Origin: Nigrospora sphaerica
Taxonomy: Eukaryota; Ascomycota; Sordariomycetes; Amphisphaeriales; Apiosporaceae
Assembly (NCBI GenBank): GCA_018287875.1
Contig: JAGVVL010000013.1
Location: forward strand, 3,100,001 to 3,164,000
Reading direction: 5' to 3'
Length of the DNA: 64,000 bases
In this document: positions 35,040 through 47,818 of the stretch, one piece after another
How the letters are laid out: each line of letters opens with the position of its first letter
How positions within the stretch are numbered: position 1 is the first letter of the stretch
Made by a program: the position numbers and the translations under genes
The notes under the pieces: model-generated
Seen by the model: the letters and a program-made list of their open reading frames with translations, nothing else
What the model was told of the DNA's origin: nothing
Databases searched by the model: none

Positions 35040-36087
35040 GTTCGCAGCTCGAGGTGCATCTCCCTTTCTCACCAACCACGAAGCTGTTCCAGGAGCCGAC
35101 GAGGGGGAGCCTCGTCGTAATACACTCTGTTGTAGTTGACGGAGAGATGTATCTGGTCATTGAAAGTCCAGAGGTAAAGCAGCATCTGTCTCGTCAATAT
35201 ACTTGCGCCCAACCGAAACGCCTTTACATTAACGTAGTCGGCGTAATTCTGGGCGATCATCCTGTTAACACCCCCCAAGCTACTCACGCTGACGCCGCGC
35301 AACGTAGGCCGTGGCCGACACGCTCCGGTTGTTTAGTCGGCATGTCTCCCGCAGGATTCGCCTGCTCTCGGCGGCGAAAGCCATGAAATTCGCCGCGGAT
35401 TGTGATGGTGATGTACCGAGGTGCCCCTTGTATGCAAAACCGACGGACTCCCGAGCCTTCCGCTGGGCGTTCCCCGTCACCCGTGCTGCTGTGGCTCCAA
35501 TCTCAGGGTCTGCTCCGTACGGTGCGCCGAGTGCGTCTTCAAGGGCCTGCGATAATCTTGCAAGGATCTGGTCGTAGGGGGTTCTCGTGGGTTTGGGAGC
35601 GCCGGAAATTAACTCGAGCAAGCGATTCAGTAGAAAATAGCACCCCGTGGCGTCGACGCGCCAATGCGAGGTGAGGTGCATGAGTTCGGATGTTTTGGAG
35701 AAGTATACAAGCGCGGGCAGGTTGCGCAGCGGGCAAAAAGCGACGAATTCACTTGCCATCTTGCTCGTCTCGGTAATGAATGTCTGCTCGTTCCATCGGT
35801 CGAGATTGTAGGGGTGGGCGCTGGGTAGACCGCTTCGGAGCCCTCCGAGGTGACCGCGAGCCCCGGATACTCCAAGCACAGCGACTTCCATGCGCCTTCA
35901 GACACTGTTCAACCCCGAAGTCGGAGGTGAAGTCGAGGGAACAGATGGCGTACAGGCCCAGGTGTTCTTGCCCCGTATTCTCAAAGGATCGTGAGAAGTG
36001 CAAGTACACCTTTTCAAGTCCGCCGAGATCTCTTCTCCAGACGCCAGCGTCCGTCCCGAGCCACGAAATAGTCAGGATTGTCTCCAT
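35040..36087 (-). pseudogene. Tri3-like acyltransferase remnant, copy A (N-terminal half plus C-tail)
   Basis: A minus-strand start at 36087 gives METILTISWLGTDAG with WRRDLGGLEKVYLHFSRSFE, a plausible family N-terminus. Two frame changes near 35900 and 35800 lead to DRWNEQTFITETSKM. The frame then continues through LTSHWRVDATG, whose H-x3-D is the acyltransferase catalytic motif, to VSATAYVARRQ near 35290. The middle third is absent. The C-terminal piece LLYLWTFNDQIHLSVNYN with VYYDE resumes at about 35200-35080. The copy therefore has frameshifts plus an internal deletion and cannot encode an enzyme. It overlaps copy B only partly in content, so the two are separate duplicates rather than one split gene. 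Confidence 0.6.
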
Positions 36088-38819
36088 GCTCTATTTTGCC
36101 CCTGTTTTGAAGGTTGCCCCAGCTTTGCATGCAAGAAATGGGCCACAGGGAGTCACGTGGCAAGCGTTCAGGGGAACCCCTCGATTGCACAACGCCATCT
36201 CTCAGCACTAAAACGTCGTCGGAAGTAAGTCAAGGAATACTAGCATGGTCGCCATCGCATAAACCAGCTCGGAAGTGCTTCTACTGCGGTGCATGTTTTG
36301 GGACAGGTGAAGCACTCGGATATGCATGTAAGTATTCATGGCATGTGCTAGACGTCCCCTTGAACTGACTTCCGAAGGCAGCGACACCCGACATAGGATA
36401 CTTGAACCAAGCTTACATCCGTAAACTGGCACAATCCATGCTGAGGAGTTGTGTGAGCAATGGCCGTTCGACCACGCGCGCGGACTGGGCTACAGTATCA
36501 AGCTCCATAACATTACGCGTGTCGTCATATCGAGATAAGAGAACTTGACAAGGTAGGGTTGAATGCCAAGCACAATAAGCCTTTGATTGGAGAGGCCCTT
36601 ACATCGGCGACTTATACGTCCTCTTATAAAAGGCAGGAAAAGAATTGCGGGAGCCTGCCCGGCCTCTCCCCATACAGGCATGGTGATCATTCGCGTAGTG
36701 GACCACACCCCAGCGAATCGCAACTTGCCTTATGCTAACGTATTTGGCATCACCATTGACCACTACATGGGCCAAATCAGCTACGGACGTAGTATCCGAA
36801 GCCGCAAATGTGGGACAGCCAGTCAATGAAGATTTGGCTAACGTACGGGGGGCGTGTCACTGGGTCATCACAGTAGCACTTGGCGGGCTATGGCCCTGAT
36901 AGGATCGTGACTATCCAGAGCCGGCTGCCCTCTCTGTGGGAACCGTTTAGAGCGCAGTTGCGAAAAAGCTGAGCCGGAAAGCAGCCTGTGTTGACGAACT
37001 GCCAAGTTCACGGCAGGCATGTCTATACCTGATTCAGTCTTACAACCACTTATCATAGTCCACACGAACTATTACGGCCCGCATTTGGAAGCTGAAATCC
37101 GAGGCACCGAAAGAGGCCCGTGGGCACGAAGCTCGCCGCGCGGCTGGTCGGTTTGTTCCTTGGAACGGCGTCGTCAAAATTGCCGGCGTCTCAACCGCCG
37201 GCGACCATCAGGGTAGCCGCAACAAATGACGCTACGCGGTAGACGTGCGCAGGGGCGACACAGGCGTTTACACGTCCGTCTACAACGACTTCGTACCGAG
37301 GTACACCTTTGCTTCAGGGGCACATGCACGGCGCAGCACTTTACCGCGTTGACGAGTCAAGACGCACCCGTACGAAATGGGCACAACTGCCTCGTCCCGT
37401 GCCGCTGCGGACCCCAGCTGGTAAGGAGAGGAGCACCTTCGATTTCGGCTACAACCGGCCATTACGCGCCGGTAAATTCCGTCCGCATCTCATTCGAGGG
37501 CGCCACGTGTATTAGCATGCATAAGCCAAGGCCATATTGAATAGCCTCCTGCGGCTGAACCAGGCCAGGCGAAAATGGGACGAGGCCTCTGAGCTTGGGC
37601 CGGCTTCCCGCTCCCAATTTGCAGCCAGCGCAAGGGTAGCGATTGCTGCAAAGAAAATGCGAATGCGTGATGCTGGAATCACGGGTTAGATAAGCAAGTA
37701 CGAATAGGGATGATACCGGGAAGGTCTAGACAACTGATCCCCGACCTTCCTACCTCAGAACTCTTGCTGCCCAGGTATTTGCCAATGCATTAGAAAAGCC
37801 AAGCCCAGGCATTGTGTACCTGTCATGGGATCCAGTAGGTAAGCATGCATCATCCCCCATCGCCCTGGGTGCCATCCATCCAAGGAATGCAGGGTCCTTC
37901 CACTTCGGGCGTGGGTCTGGAACACTCCGTATTGCTCATCCATGGATTGTTTCCGTGAGGTCGATCCTCTGGGGTTTCCGTAAAGTCCGTCATCCCGGCC
38001 GGCAGATACACGGCCCTATGAGGCTTGCTGGCGTTCCCAAAAACCGGTGGCTGTCCGTGCCCCGTGTCCGATGATGACGGGGGGCCGGCAAGAAATACGG
38101 CGGTCGAGAATTTGGCGTGCCATCGACGAACATCGACGAGCTTTCTGTGCTGTGGCCCCACCCGCGCTGCTGCCGCGGCTCTGACCCGTGTCCCTGTCTC
38201 CCCGGCAAATCTTAACAATTGGCCCCCGGCAGTCGAGCAGTTCTGAGGTATCAGCCGCGCCTGGAGCAGCCTGCCATTGGTTCCCGACAAGCAGCGAAGA
38301 CGTCGTTGTACATGAATAGTGCCGCAGTAGTCCAGAGCCGCCGGCTAGTGCAGCGTTGACGAGCGGGCCAAGCGGGCCCTGCGGTGGCTGCATCCCATAT
38401 CAGTGGACAGGATGGCGGCGGGGCGGGGCCCAGCCTGGCCTCGCCCCCAGGGCTAGACTGCTAAAGGACCTCTGCCTCACCCTGCCTCCAGTACTAGAAA
38501 GTAGCGTACCAACATACGAGCAGCCCAGCTACGGCCCTGCAAGGCCCGCTAGGGTCCTGCCTGCCAGCCTGATCGTCGTTGTGCAATTCCATGTACGCAC
38601 GGGATTGTCGTGCCCTGCCCACGCCATGCGTCCCATGCGATCGATGCCGGCACCTCGTTATCCGCCCCGGGTAGTCCGAAAAAGTTGCGACATAGAAACC
38701 GCCAGCCCGATGTTCCCCGTTCGCCCTCGACTTTTCCGGTGCTGCTCTCCATCGCCCATGCCGTAGGATAGCCTGTCCGTTCCCTGTGCTATCCAAATCC
38801 GAGCGCGGCGCCCGGCATC
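36088..38819. other. Long gene-poor region upstream of the histidine kinase
   Basis: No frame with family resemblance on either strand. Mixed base composition; the final ~400 bases are pyrimidine-rich and likely contain the kinase promoter and leader. Confidence 0.4.
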
Positions 38820-41800
38820 ATGGCCATCCCCGACAAGACCGGCCACGACGTCCCGCGGCCCGTCAAGGCCGTGTCAGAGTCGACCCGTGAGAGAGAGACC
38901 TTCAAGTCGGCAACCCCGTCCCCGCAGCCACCCAACCCCCCTGCTCCCGTCCTTTTGCCTAACGAGATCGCGAAAGACAGATATGACCCGTTCCTGTACG
39001 CTGGTTTCCGATTCAACAACAGCGGCACGCCCATACCGAGCTCGGAGCTTGTCAGCTCGGGTGACAGCGTCCTGACCGCTCTGGCCCAGCTCGGAGCCTA
39101 CCAGACTGGCGCCGAGCGCGCATTCGTCTCTCTTTTCGACACCGGCCACCAATATGTCGTCGCCGAAGCCGTTCCCACCATGTCCCTCGCCCCCTACCTC
39201 CCGAGCGACCGATGCCCCCAGCCGCTGGCTCTCTGCGGTATCGCTATCCCTCGTAGTCATGGGACCTGTGAACATGTACTGTATCTGGAGGCCCAGGACC
39301 CCATGGATAAGGACGCGCAGCTGCCCTATTCTCTGGTGCCCAATCTGGCTGTCGACGAGCGGTTCAACAAAAGGCCTTACTGTCAGTTTGGGGAGGCCGG
39401 ACAGTTTTATGCCGCCGTACCCATCCGTACCCAGCGGGGGATCAATATTGGGTCGTTTTGCATCATGAGCACTCAGAAGCCGCTGGCTTGGGATGATCAG
39501 TCCATAAGCCGCCTGCGAGATGTCTCTCATGCCATCATGGATCATCTTGCTGCGAATCGATCCAAGCACGCAAATCTCAAAAGCGAGCGTATGAACAGAG
39601 GTGTGCGTGCTTTCATCAATGGTGACGCCACCCTTCCAACGGTAGGTCTCGGGCAGAACCTGGCGGCACTCGACGAAACTGCCGTACCCGATGCTGTATT
39701 GGGCCACAACCCCCCGCATCTGAACCCGCCGCTTTGGGGGCGTGTGCGATTTTCTAGCACGTCTACGGAAGCGGAACCGAGCCCGCACCAAGAAGAGAGG
39801 CCGGTTTCGAAGGACAACGACGGTGAAACATCCCATTCGGACTCGTCGGAGGCTTCTCGGCATCGCCAACGAGCCCATGGCCGCACCGCCAAGCCCCCAT
39901 CTGCTTCAGGGCGAGCGAGAGCCGACGCAGAAGGACGAGACCGTGCGCGCCAGATATTTTCGAATGCTGCCTGCATCATGCGCGAGTCTTTCGATGTCGA
40001 AGGCTGCTTATTCTTTGACGTCGGACTTGGCTCGTACAGGCGTTTATCGGTCCCTGATGCAAATGGTGCGACCGGAGCGGCCAACGGTGCATACACAAGC
40101 AGCAGCGATGAACGATCCGTCGAGGTCTTGGCAGACGGTCCCGATGCCATGAGTGAGCTGCTTGGGTTTTCCATTCAGCATGCTTCTAGCACGGATGCTA
40201 TCCTGCCGACCGGTAGTGGCATCGGTTCCTTGTACAAAAAGACTATGGCCAAGCTTCTTCGACGGTATCCGTCCGGCACCATTTTCAACTTTGACGCTGT
40301 CGGCGAACTTCAGTCCAGTGACTCATCCGACGACGACGACGACGCGCTCAAAGCCCCATTGGCAGCCGAGTGCAACCGCCATGACGACGCGAATGGTTCT
40401 CCGAGTGCGGCTGAAAAAAGACGACGCCGCAGGTTTAAGGAAGCGGCTTTGCTGCGCGAGGCATTCCCCGGCGCGCGCAGCCTCGCTTTCATACCCGTGT
40501 GGGATTTGAAGCGCGAGCGATGGCTTTCCGCAGCTTTCCTCTATACATGCGTCCCAGCGCGGTTCTTTACGGTCGAAGGTGACCTGAGCTTCCTCAAGGC
40601 ATTTGCGAACCTGACGGCCACGGAGGTTCTCAACCAGGAGATCCTGAAGGCCACCCAGGCAAAGTCTGATGCGTTGGGCTCGCTGTCACATGAACTTCGA
40701 ACGCCACTGCATGGTGCTTTACTTGGTGCTGAGTTGCTGAAAGACACTGAGCTCGACGTATTCCAGGGCAACTTGACACACACCATTGAGACATGCTGCT
40801 GTACCTTGCTGGATACTATTGACCACTTGCTCGATTACACCAAGGTCAACAACCTGGCCGCAAAACGAAAGCAGGATTCGCGCGCCGTGTCCAACGCAAG
40901 AAGGAAGTCCAGATCCGACCAGTTTGGAAAAAAACAGTTATTATCCGATGTCGAGCTCGACTGCTTGCTCGAAGAGGTTGTGGAGAGCATGTTTGCGGGC
41001 TACAGCTTCCAGCATCAACCAGTCAAACAAGTGTCCAAGACGGGAAAGCGACCCCGTGCCGCTGTCTTGGCCTACGGTCATCAGGGTGTTCCCCAAACTG
41101 TTCAGGAGCGGTTGTTAAATGGTGATCCTAACCAACAGGTTCTGGATGCTGAAACCGTCGCGGTCTATCTTTCCATTGACCGAGCCTGTTCTTGGATGTT
41201 CCACGTGGAAGCCGGAGCCATCCGTCGTATCATCATGAACTTGCTGGGGAATGCATTGAAGTACACTATGAGCGGCAGCATTTGGATATCACTCACACAG
41301 GAGGGCCCCCCGCCGGCATCCCCAAGCACGCAACGGAAGGTGAAGCTGACAGTAAAAGATACTGGCAAAGGAATTGGCGAAGATTTCCTCCAGCACCAAC
41401 TGTTCATGCCGTTTTCCCAAGAGGACGAGTTGGCTGCCGGAACTGGCCTTGGCCTAAGCATGACGAAGACGATTGTTTCCGGACTGGATGGACAGATACA
41501 AGTCAAGAGCCAGGTCGGCGTTGGCAGCACTTTCACGGTCACTCTACCCTTGGAGCTGTCTTCGCAGCCGTCCGAGTTGCCGACAGAAGCACTACGGGTC
41601 GACACACTCTTCGAGGAGCAGGCCCGTGATCTGGCCGGGCTGCGCGTCCGTCTCCACGGCTTTGAAGCCATGGCCGAGCATGGGAGGAATCCCGATGGCC
41701 GCACTATCCTCGAATCCATATGCTGCGACTGGCTGCGCCTGGACTTGTCTACCGGAGAAAGCACCACGGAATCAACGCCGGATCTTGTCGTATGGTCTTA

Positions 41801-42720
41801 CGAAGCCCTGCCCAATTCGGCTGACGAGCTCGTGCAACTCGCGAAGACACCAAACATCATCGTCTGCCACAACTCGGTTACGGCGTACCGGCGGTCTGCA
41901 GAGTATGACTCGGCAGGCTACCAGGGCGTGTTTGAGTTCATATCCCAGCCGTACGTCCACCAGCCCCGTTGCCCAAGGCCCATCTGCAGATACGCTGACC
42001 CCTGACTTCAGAATCGGACCGCGGAAGCTTGCTCGTTCCATGCACCTTGCATACAAGCGGTGGACCGGTCTCACCCAGGCCAGCTCAGCACCAACACCTC
42101 GGCCCCCGGGCCCCAGCCGGGCCGGCAGTTTCCACGCTGGCGAACTGACAATGGCGGAGCCTATTGCCGTGCCATCTACACCCATCCCCGAATTCACGGA
42201 ATTGTCACTGTATTCGAGGCCTTCAGTGCACGAGAGCGGCAGCCTACAACGCAGCGCATCCAACTCATCGCAGGCCACGTCGCCCGGCCAGGAGGTGCCC
42301 CCAGTTGAGACGCAGGGAAGCGGAGGTACATTCCTCCTTGTCGACGACAATCATATCAATCTCAAAGTACTCTCGGCGTACATGAAGCAACTCAATCTGG
42401 CGTATGTAACAGCAGTAAACGGCAAGGAGGCCGTCGACGCCTATGTGGCAAACCCAGCTCGGTTCACAGCCGTGCTGATGGATATATCTATGCCCGTTAT
42501 GGACGGTCTGGAGGCGACTCGGCAGATACGGGCCTACGAGCAGTGGAACCAGCTTTCCCCAGTTTCCATTTTGGCGCTTACCGGGCTGGCATCAGACCGA
42601 ACGCATCAGGAGGCACTGGAAAGCGGGGTGGACGTGTTTCTGACCAAACCGGTGAGGCTGCAGACGCTGCGCCAGCAGTTGGGGTCGTTGATAACTTCGC
42701 CAACCACCGGGGAAGCATGA
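38820..42720 (+). CDS. GAF-containing hybrid histidine kinase
   Basis: Exons 38820-41950 and 42012-42720 give 1279 residues; the 61-nt intron splits a Pro codon (ISQP|IGPRKLARS). Domain order: a disordered leader, a GAF-like sensor at about 75-240 (with SHGTCEHVLY and GQFYAAVPI), a linker with low-complexity Asp runs, the HisKA dimerisation helix with SLSHELRTPLHG (phospho-acceptor His624), an HATPase with MNLLGNALKYT (N box), DTGKGIGED (G1) and GTGLGLSMTK (G2), and a C-terminal receiver with LLVDDNHINLK and phospho-acceptor Asp1201 in VLMDISMPVMDG. It should pass phosphate His to Asp, then through an Hpt protein to Skn7/Ssk1-type regulators. No transmembrane segment is seen, so it is probably cytosolic. 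The ligand and the fungal HK class are not settled. Confidence 0.92.
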
Positions 42721-43828
42721 AGAAGAAGAAGAAAATGAAAAGGGCCGGAAGCCGGACTTAATGAGAGGGGACGGCAGCAGGCGAGGCGAAAGCGACATGA
42801 GACACGGGTAGCAGAACCGGTGGGGACGGCGGCCGCGCTCTCTTCCAAAGAACCACATTCAGTCACGAAGCCGCTCCACCGCCGAGTCCAGATGGCAGAG
42901 GTACGCAATTCGGCGGCGCGTACGGGCCAGCGGCCAGCTGGCGTGGCCCGAACACGGCGTCGTTGGCGATATGAGTGCATGGATTTTGCTTCCAAACATG
43001 AAGTGAACAAAGCGATCCCATATCTTACAATGGGGACAACACCAAAGGAGCTCGCATAGGTGGGAGGTAGTGCTCGCGGCTACGCTGGGAATTGAGGCGG
43101 TGGGGACCCAGTGGACGCCCAGCACTAGCCTCAAGGCTGGTCTTAGTCTGTATGGGGGACTGCCTCCTAATGGACAGAAGGAATACCAGCCGTCAGCTAT
43201 CCATTCATTTTGTTGGGTCCCACCGGGGAGCCAAGCCGCGTCCAGCCATTCATGCCGGCCCGCCCGCCCGGCAGTCACTGCGCCCGAGCGGCCGAGGGCG
43301 CATGTTAAGATTCACACGTCGCCACTGATCAGACCGAAGGGGTCCGATGACCAAAGGGACCGATCTTGTCGGCATGTGCTTGGGCACGCGAAGACGACAG
43401 CCATGCAGCAGCCAGCCAGCCAGCCAGTCCGTGCCCAGTCCCTGGTGGCTGGTTAGCATGGATTGGAGCAAGGGACGGATCGACTTGGGTCTGCCACGCT
43501 TGCTTTGCCACTATTTAGTGGACCGCCCCCGGCTCTTCGTCAAGGCTGAGGAAATAGGGGGTACAGGCCGCAATCCGCCAATTTGTCTGCAGCAAGCGGA
43601 TATCGGCACTTCTGTCGCAACATTGACATTTCCAGGGTTGCAGAGTTTCGGGAGCCCGGGCCATCAAAACCCACCGGCCGCGCCGTGTTGCCGTCGTCGA
43701 GCGCTTTAAAGCGTGCTGTTGCCCGCTATCAACCGAAGTACCTTGCTTTCGTATCTCGATCCATACGATAACAGACCAGATCTCCCACCTCCCCCATCAA
43801 CCCCCCCCGTTCCGGCCAATTGGCAGCT
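42721..43828. other. Intergenic region
   Basis: Contains an A/G-rich run just after the kinase stop and a CAGC-type microsatellite at 43411-43427. Otherwise unremarkable; includes the promoter of the membrane protein gene. Confidence 0.4.
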
Positions 43829-45848
43829 ATGAACGGCCGGAGCCTGAGCGGTACCCCGTCTCGGGTCGACCTAGCGCAGACGGCATCGGATGCATCGCCG
43901 CACGACAACCGGAGCCACCCTGCCGGCGTCGGCTTCGGCGGACCCGGCGACAACCGCTATGCTGGCAAGAATTTAGGACCCGGGGCCGCCGCCCCCGTCG
44001 TCCGGCTACGAGGCCTCGCCGCCCGAAAACGTACACCACTCCAGATCGCCAAAGGCTTTCTTCCCCGCTGGATTCTCACTTTGGCCATTGCCTGGGCTAT
44101 GTACGGCGTGCTCATACATTACTCCAAATATCCGGTAATGTCGCGGAACTCGAAGCGCCGCTTCAATGCCGTCATCACCGCCCTGTCGCTCTTACTAGGT
44201 CTGGCCGTTGCAAGCAGTCTCGACGGCATGGTGTCGGATCTACGGTGGTGGATTCTAGCCCGACGCTTCCGGTCACGCCGAAAGGTCGAGCTGATTCTCC
44301 AAGCTGAGGGCATACCCAGCCTGATTAAGCTGGCTTTCGGTACACGCCGCCCCAGCATCTTCATCTCGGCTATATTGTGGCTGCTGTTTATCCTGGTAAG
44401 TCACCGACGGGCTCTGCGAGAGAAACCCGGCTGATTAGCATTGCGAGGCAGGGGACTCAGATCGCCGTCGCCGTCCTCGGTCTCTGCTACTCGATGGATA
44501 CTGCCGAAAAGCAGGCGCTGTCGGTCGAAGGCATGGTCGCCATGGCGGACATGTCCACTATCCAGACTGGCAACATTGTATCGTCTAGCTCGGCGTCTTT
44601 GGCTGCTCAGCAGTTTGCCGCCAACAAGTAAGCACTGACCAGTCCTCGGCCGGCTCCCCTGCCGGGCCAGATCGCCAGACGGAGTTTTCTCGCAGACATT
44701 CTGGCTAACAAGTTGCTTCTAGCTACGGCATAATCTCGACTGGGTATACGGCCAAAGGACTCGACGACGTACCCCCACCAGGAACCATTTATATCCCCGG
44801 TGATCCGCTTCTATTCTGCAGCGACGTCGTGTGCCGTTACGCGTTCCGTGAGACTTCAGTCTTGTCCCTCGAGACGCAAGGCGCCAATGCCCTTGCCGTC
44901 ATGACGTCGCGCAGTATCGACGCCCAGACCACCTGCCATCGCTGGCCCGTCACCAAGGGTGGCAATGGCCAGATCGAGCTCATTACCATCGGCGACGACC
45001 AAGGCCGGGAAGTTCGTGAGGTGAAGCTTCCGTTTGCCGGTGGTACCGACCAGACCACGTTCGTCACGGAGTCGACGGAGGATTGCGGCCCCGGCTGCAT
45101 CCCCGTGTGGGCATTTGAGGCCGTGTCGGCTATGTTTGACAAGTCTTGGTACTACCAATGCAACATCACAGTCGGCGACGTCGCGAACGCAACCCTCCCC
45201 GAACACAGGGCTTCAGCAAACCTGACGGCGCTAGCATCGGGTGCCATTGCTCTACAGGGATACGCAGTCTCGTCGCTCGCGCGCGGCGCCGACGTGCAGT
45301 TCCAGTCGTATCCGGCCGAGTCCATTTTCGGGCGGCCGCACAACGGCGACACGACGTCGATGGCGGGTCTCGTGTCGCGCTTCAGCATCGGGTCACTGGC
45401 GGCCATCGCCGAGACCAATAAGCCGCTGCGGGTGATGGGCATGGCGCCCGAGTCGGGCACGGTGCTGGACATCACCCACATGCAGTTCATTTTGTTGATC
45501 CTGCAGGGCCTCGTCGGCCTACAGCTGCTCCTCGAGATCATCACGGCCATATGGGCCCACCGCGTCATCGTGCCGCCCGACAACATGCTTGCCCTGGCCC
45601 AGATCCTGCGCCCCATGACCAACGACCCCGACGACGGGCTCGAACCTGCCCTCGCCTCGGCCGCCAAATCGATGCGGGAGGGGAAAAGCGCCTCGCGCGA
45701 GGAGGAACGCGCCCGGCGTCTCGCCGAGCCCCTCTGGGTTTACCGTGCCAGGCCCACGGCGGAGCCCGGCGTCTACGACCTGCACATGGCGAAGTCGGAC
45801 TTTTTGGGTAAAGAAGGGGGCGACGGCGTGGAAATGCAGGCGTTTTGA
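43829..45848 (+). CDS. Polytopic membrane protein of unknown function
   Basis: Exons 43829-44395, 44452-44627 and 44723-45848 give 622 residues; both introns are GTAAG...AG and fit in phase (LFIL|GTQIAV and AAN|NYGIIS). Membrane segments are seen at about 75-95 (WILTLAIAWAMYGVLIHY), 110-130 (AVITALSLLLGLAVASSL), 180-205 (FISAILWLLFIL then QIAVAVLGLC) and near 510-535 (FILLILQGLVGLQLLLEI). Between the third and fourth lies a large, probably extracytoplasmic, domain of about 300 residues with paired Cys (FCSDVVC, CGPGC, YQCN). The C-terminal ~100 residues are charged and cytosolic. Lineage-specific fungal membrane proteins of this pattern are common; I cannot name a function. Translation starts at the first ATG after an in-frame TTG. 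Confidence 0.8.
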
Positions 45849-46429
45849 CCTTTCCAGCCTCGTCCTCGATATGTTGACGTATGGGGATCCACCAGGGCCG
45901 TCTTTTGGGGAAGGGAGAAGAGAAGATATTCGGCGTTTGGAGTTGACGAGCGAGCCCGGGATGGGCGTTGAACGGTTTAAACGGAGCTTAAGCGTGCCTT
46001 GGCTATGGTCGGTTTCATTCCTAGCGTGCGTATATTCACCTGGCCGGCGACGGAGTCGTACGTGGGTTGTCCCAGGTCTGAACCAGCCCCGAGTGCTCCA
46101 GCACAGTCAGCATGGCTAATATTCTGGGCAGCGTTGGGCAGGTTAAGATAGATACTATAACCCTATGACGGTGAACATCGCCAGTCTGCCCGCGGCGGCA
46201 CGCACGCGCCCTCCTCTGCAGGGTGAGTTGATTCTTCTCACGGGGGCCATGCTGAGCGACGAAGTAAAGCGACAATGGCCGGGGTTCCGCGTTGAAAATT
46301 GTTACCACTAGAGAACTGGAACGACTTGTTACGTTTGAGAGAAACCAAACATCGACAACAACGCAGCGGAGATGCCACACGACCCCTTTTCCCGAGCCGC
46401 GCCATCACCACCCCCGCCCTATCAGTCAG
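45849..46429. other. Convergent intergenic region
   Basis: Separates the stops of the membrane protein gene and the SDR gene; holds both 3' UTRs. No other feature seen. Confidence 0.4.
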
Positions 46430-47818
46430 CTAGGCGGGCTGCGTGGCCAGTTTTCGCTCCAATGCCAACATGGAAGCGGCAGCGTCGCCGATGCACTCGT
46501 CGAGGGAGCGGTAGGTGAGGCCGAGCAGGCGGCGGGACTTTTGATTGTCGAAGCCGTAAACGGGGTCGGGCATGTCGTCGACGGTTTCGGCCTCGTCGGG
46601 CAGGACGGGGGCGAGAGCGGGGTGGGCGCGGCGGACGGCGTCGCAGATGCGCTTGTTGGAGTAGTGACCGGCGGCGACGAAGAAGCGCTGGCCGACGCCT
46701 CCGGTGCCGGGGACGACGAGGGCGCGCGCGTGGGCGACGGCGACGTCGCGCACGTCGACGAAGAGGAAACCGCCCGTGGCGGGCAGGCCGGCGCCGGCGC
46801 GCCGCACGTCGCCCTGCACGAGCGCCCGGATACGCTCGTTGCTCGTGTTGAGGGCCCCGAACGAGGCCAGGAAGGGCGCCACCGGCCCGAACACCATGGG
46901 CGGGTTCAGCACCACCAGGTCAAAGCCCGGCCGCTGCTCCGCCATGAAGTCCCACGCTGCCCGCTCGGCGTAGATCTGGGACCATGCCGCTTGCGCGTTA
47001 GTCTGGGGGGGACTTTTGCGGGTTTCAGGGGGAGGAAAGCTGGACGAGAGGGAAAAGGGGCGGCACAAAGGGTTATTTTCTCACCTTACTGGCGCGGTAG
47101 GCCCCGGTCGGATCCATGGCCTGCTCGTCCGTCACGGGGCCCCAGCAGCTCTCGTCGTAGACGTCGGCGTGCTTCTCGCGGTTGACCATGGCGGCGAAGG
47201 ACGAGGTGACGACGACGCGGCGGACCGTCGGCGCGTGCCGCGCCACCGCCCGCAGGATCCCCTGCGTGCCCAGGACCGCCGGCTCGTGGAAGTCCTTGAC
47301 CGGGTCCCGGATATTGAAGTGGTACGGCGACGCCGTGTGTATGACAAAGTCCAGCGGCTGCGAACTCCGCACGGCCTGGTGGGCGGGAGGGGTTTCGGCG
47401 TTAGCCATGGGTCCATATCCCCCCTCCCCCATCCCGGCACGGTCCTAAGAGAAGAGAGGGAGAAGGGTGGACGGTCTCACCTCATCGTAGGCATCGGCTT
47501 GGGTCATGTCCTTGACGACCACAAACGACAGTCTCTCGCCCGCGTCGGGGTAGGCCTCGACGACCTGGGCGCCTTTTTGCGCGGACCGCACGGTGAAGAC
47601 TACATGGTAGCTGTGGGCGCACCGTCAGCCAGGGGGGTGTACGGCGCCGAGGGATTCATGGCCGACCGGTCTCCTTACCCGTGATCTAGCAATTCCCGCA
47701 GGATGTGCGCCGCGATGAAGCCACTTCCCCCTGGGAGACCCCGACGGCGTAAGTATTCATGTCGGCCGTCTCTTGAGGGTCAGTTGAACCTACCCGTCAC
47801 AAACACCTTTTGGGCCAT
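46430..47818 (-). CDS. Extended short-chain dehydrogenase (GRE2/dihydroflavonol-reductase-like)
   Basis: Complement exons 47794-47818, 47679-47730, 47481-47610, 47085-47375 and 46430-47002 give 356 residues. The spliced N-terminus MAQKVFVTGGSGFIAAHIL has the extended-SDR nucleotide-binding GxxGxxA motif, which only appears once the first two short introns are removed. DFVIHTASPYHF is the second signature, and GAYRASK provides the catalytic Tyr162 and Lys166. The rest (LNPPMVFGP ... FVDVRDVAVAH) is the substrate-binding half. Family members reduce aldehydes or ketones with NADPH; yeast Gre2 acts on methylglyoxal and isovaleraldehyde. Intron 4 has two possible acceptors; the one giving ASK|TNAQAAWSQIY keeps phase. 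Confidence 0.88.

Noticed and set aside
46292..47684. 297- and 222-codon plus-strand frames
   Set aside because: They overlap the SDR gene on the opposite strand and cross its introns; no motif of their own.
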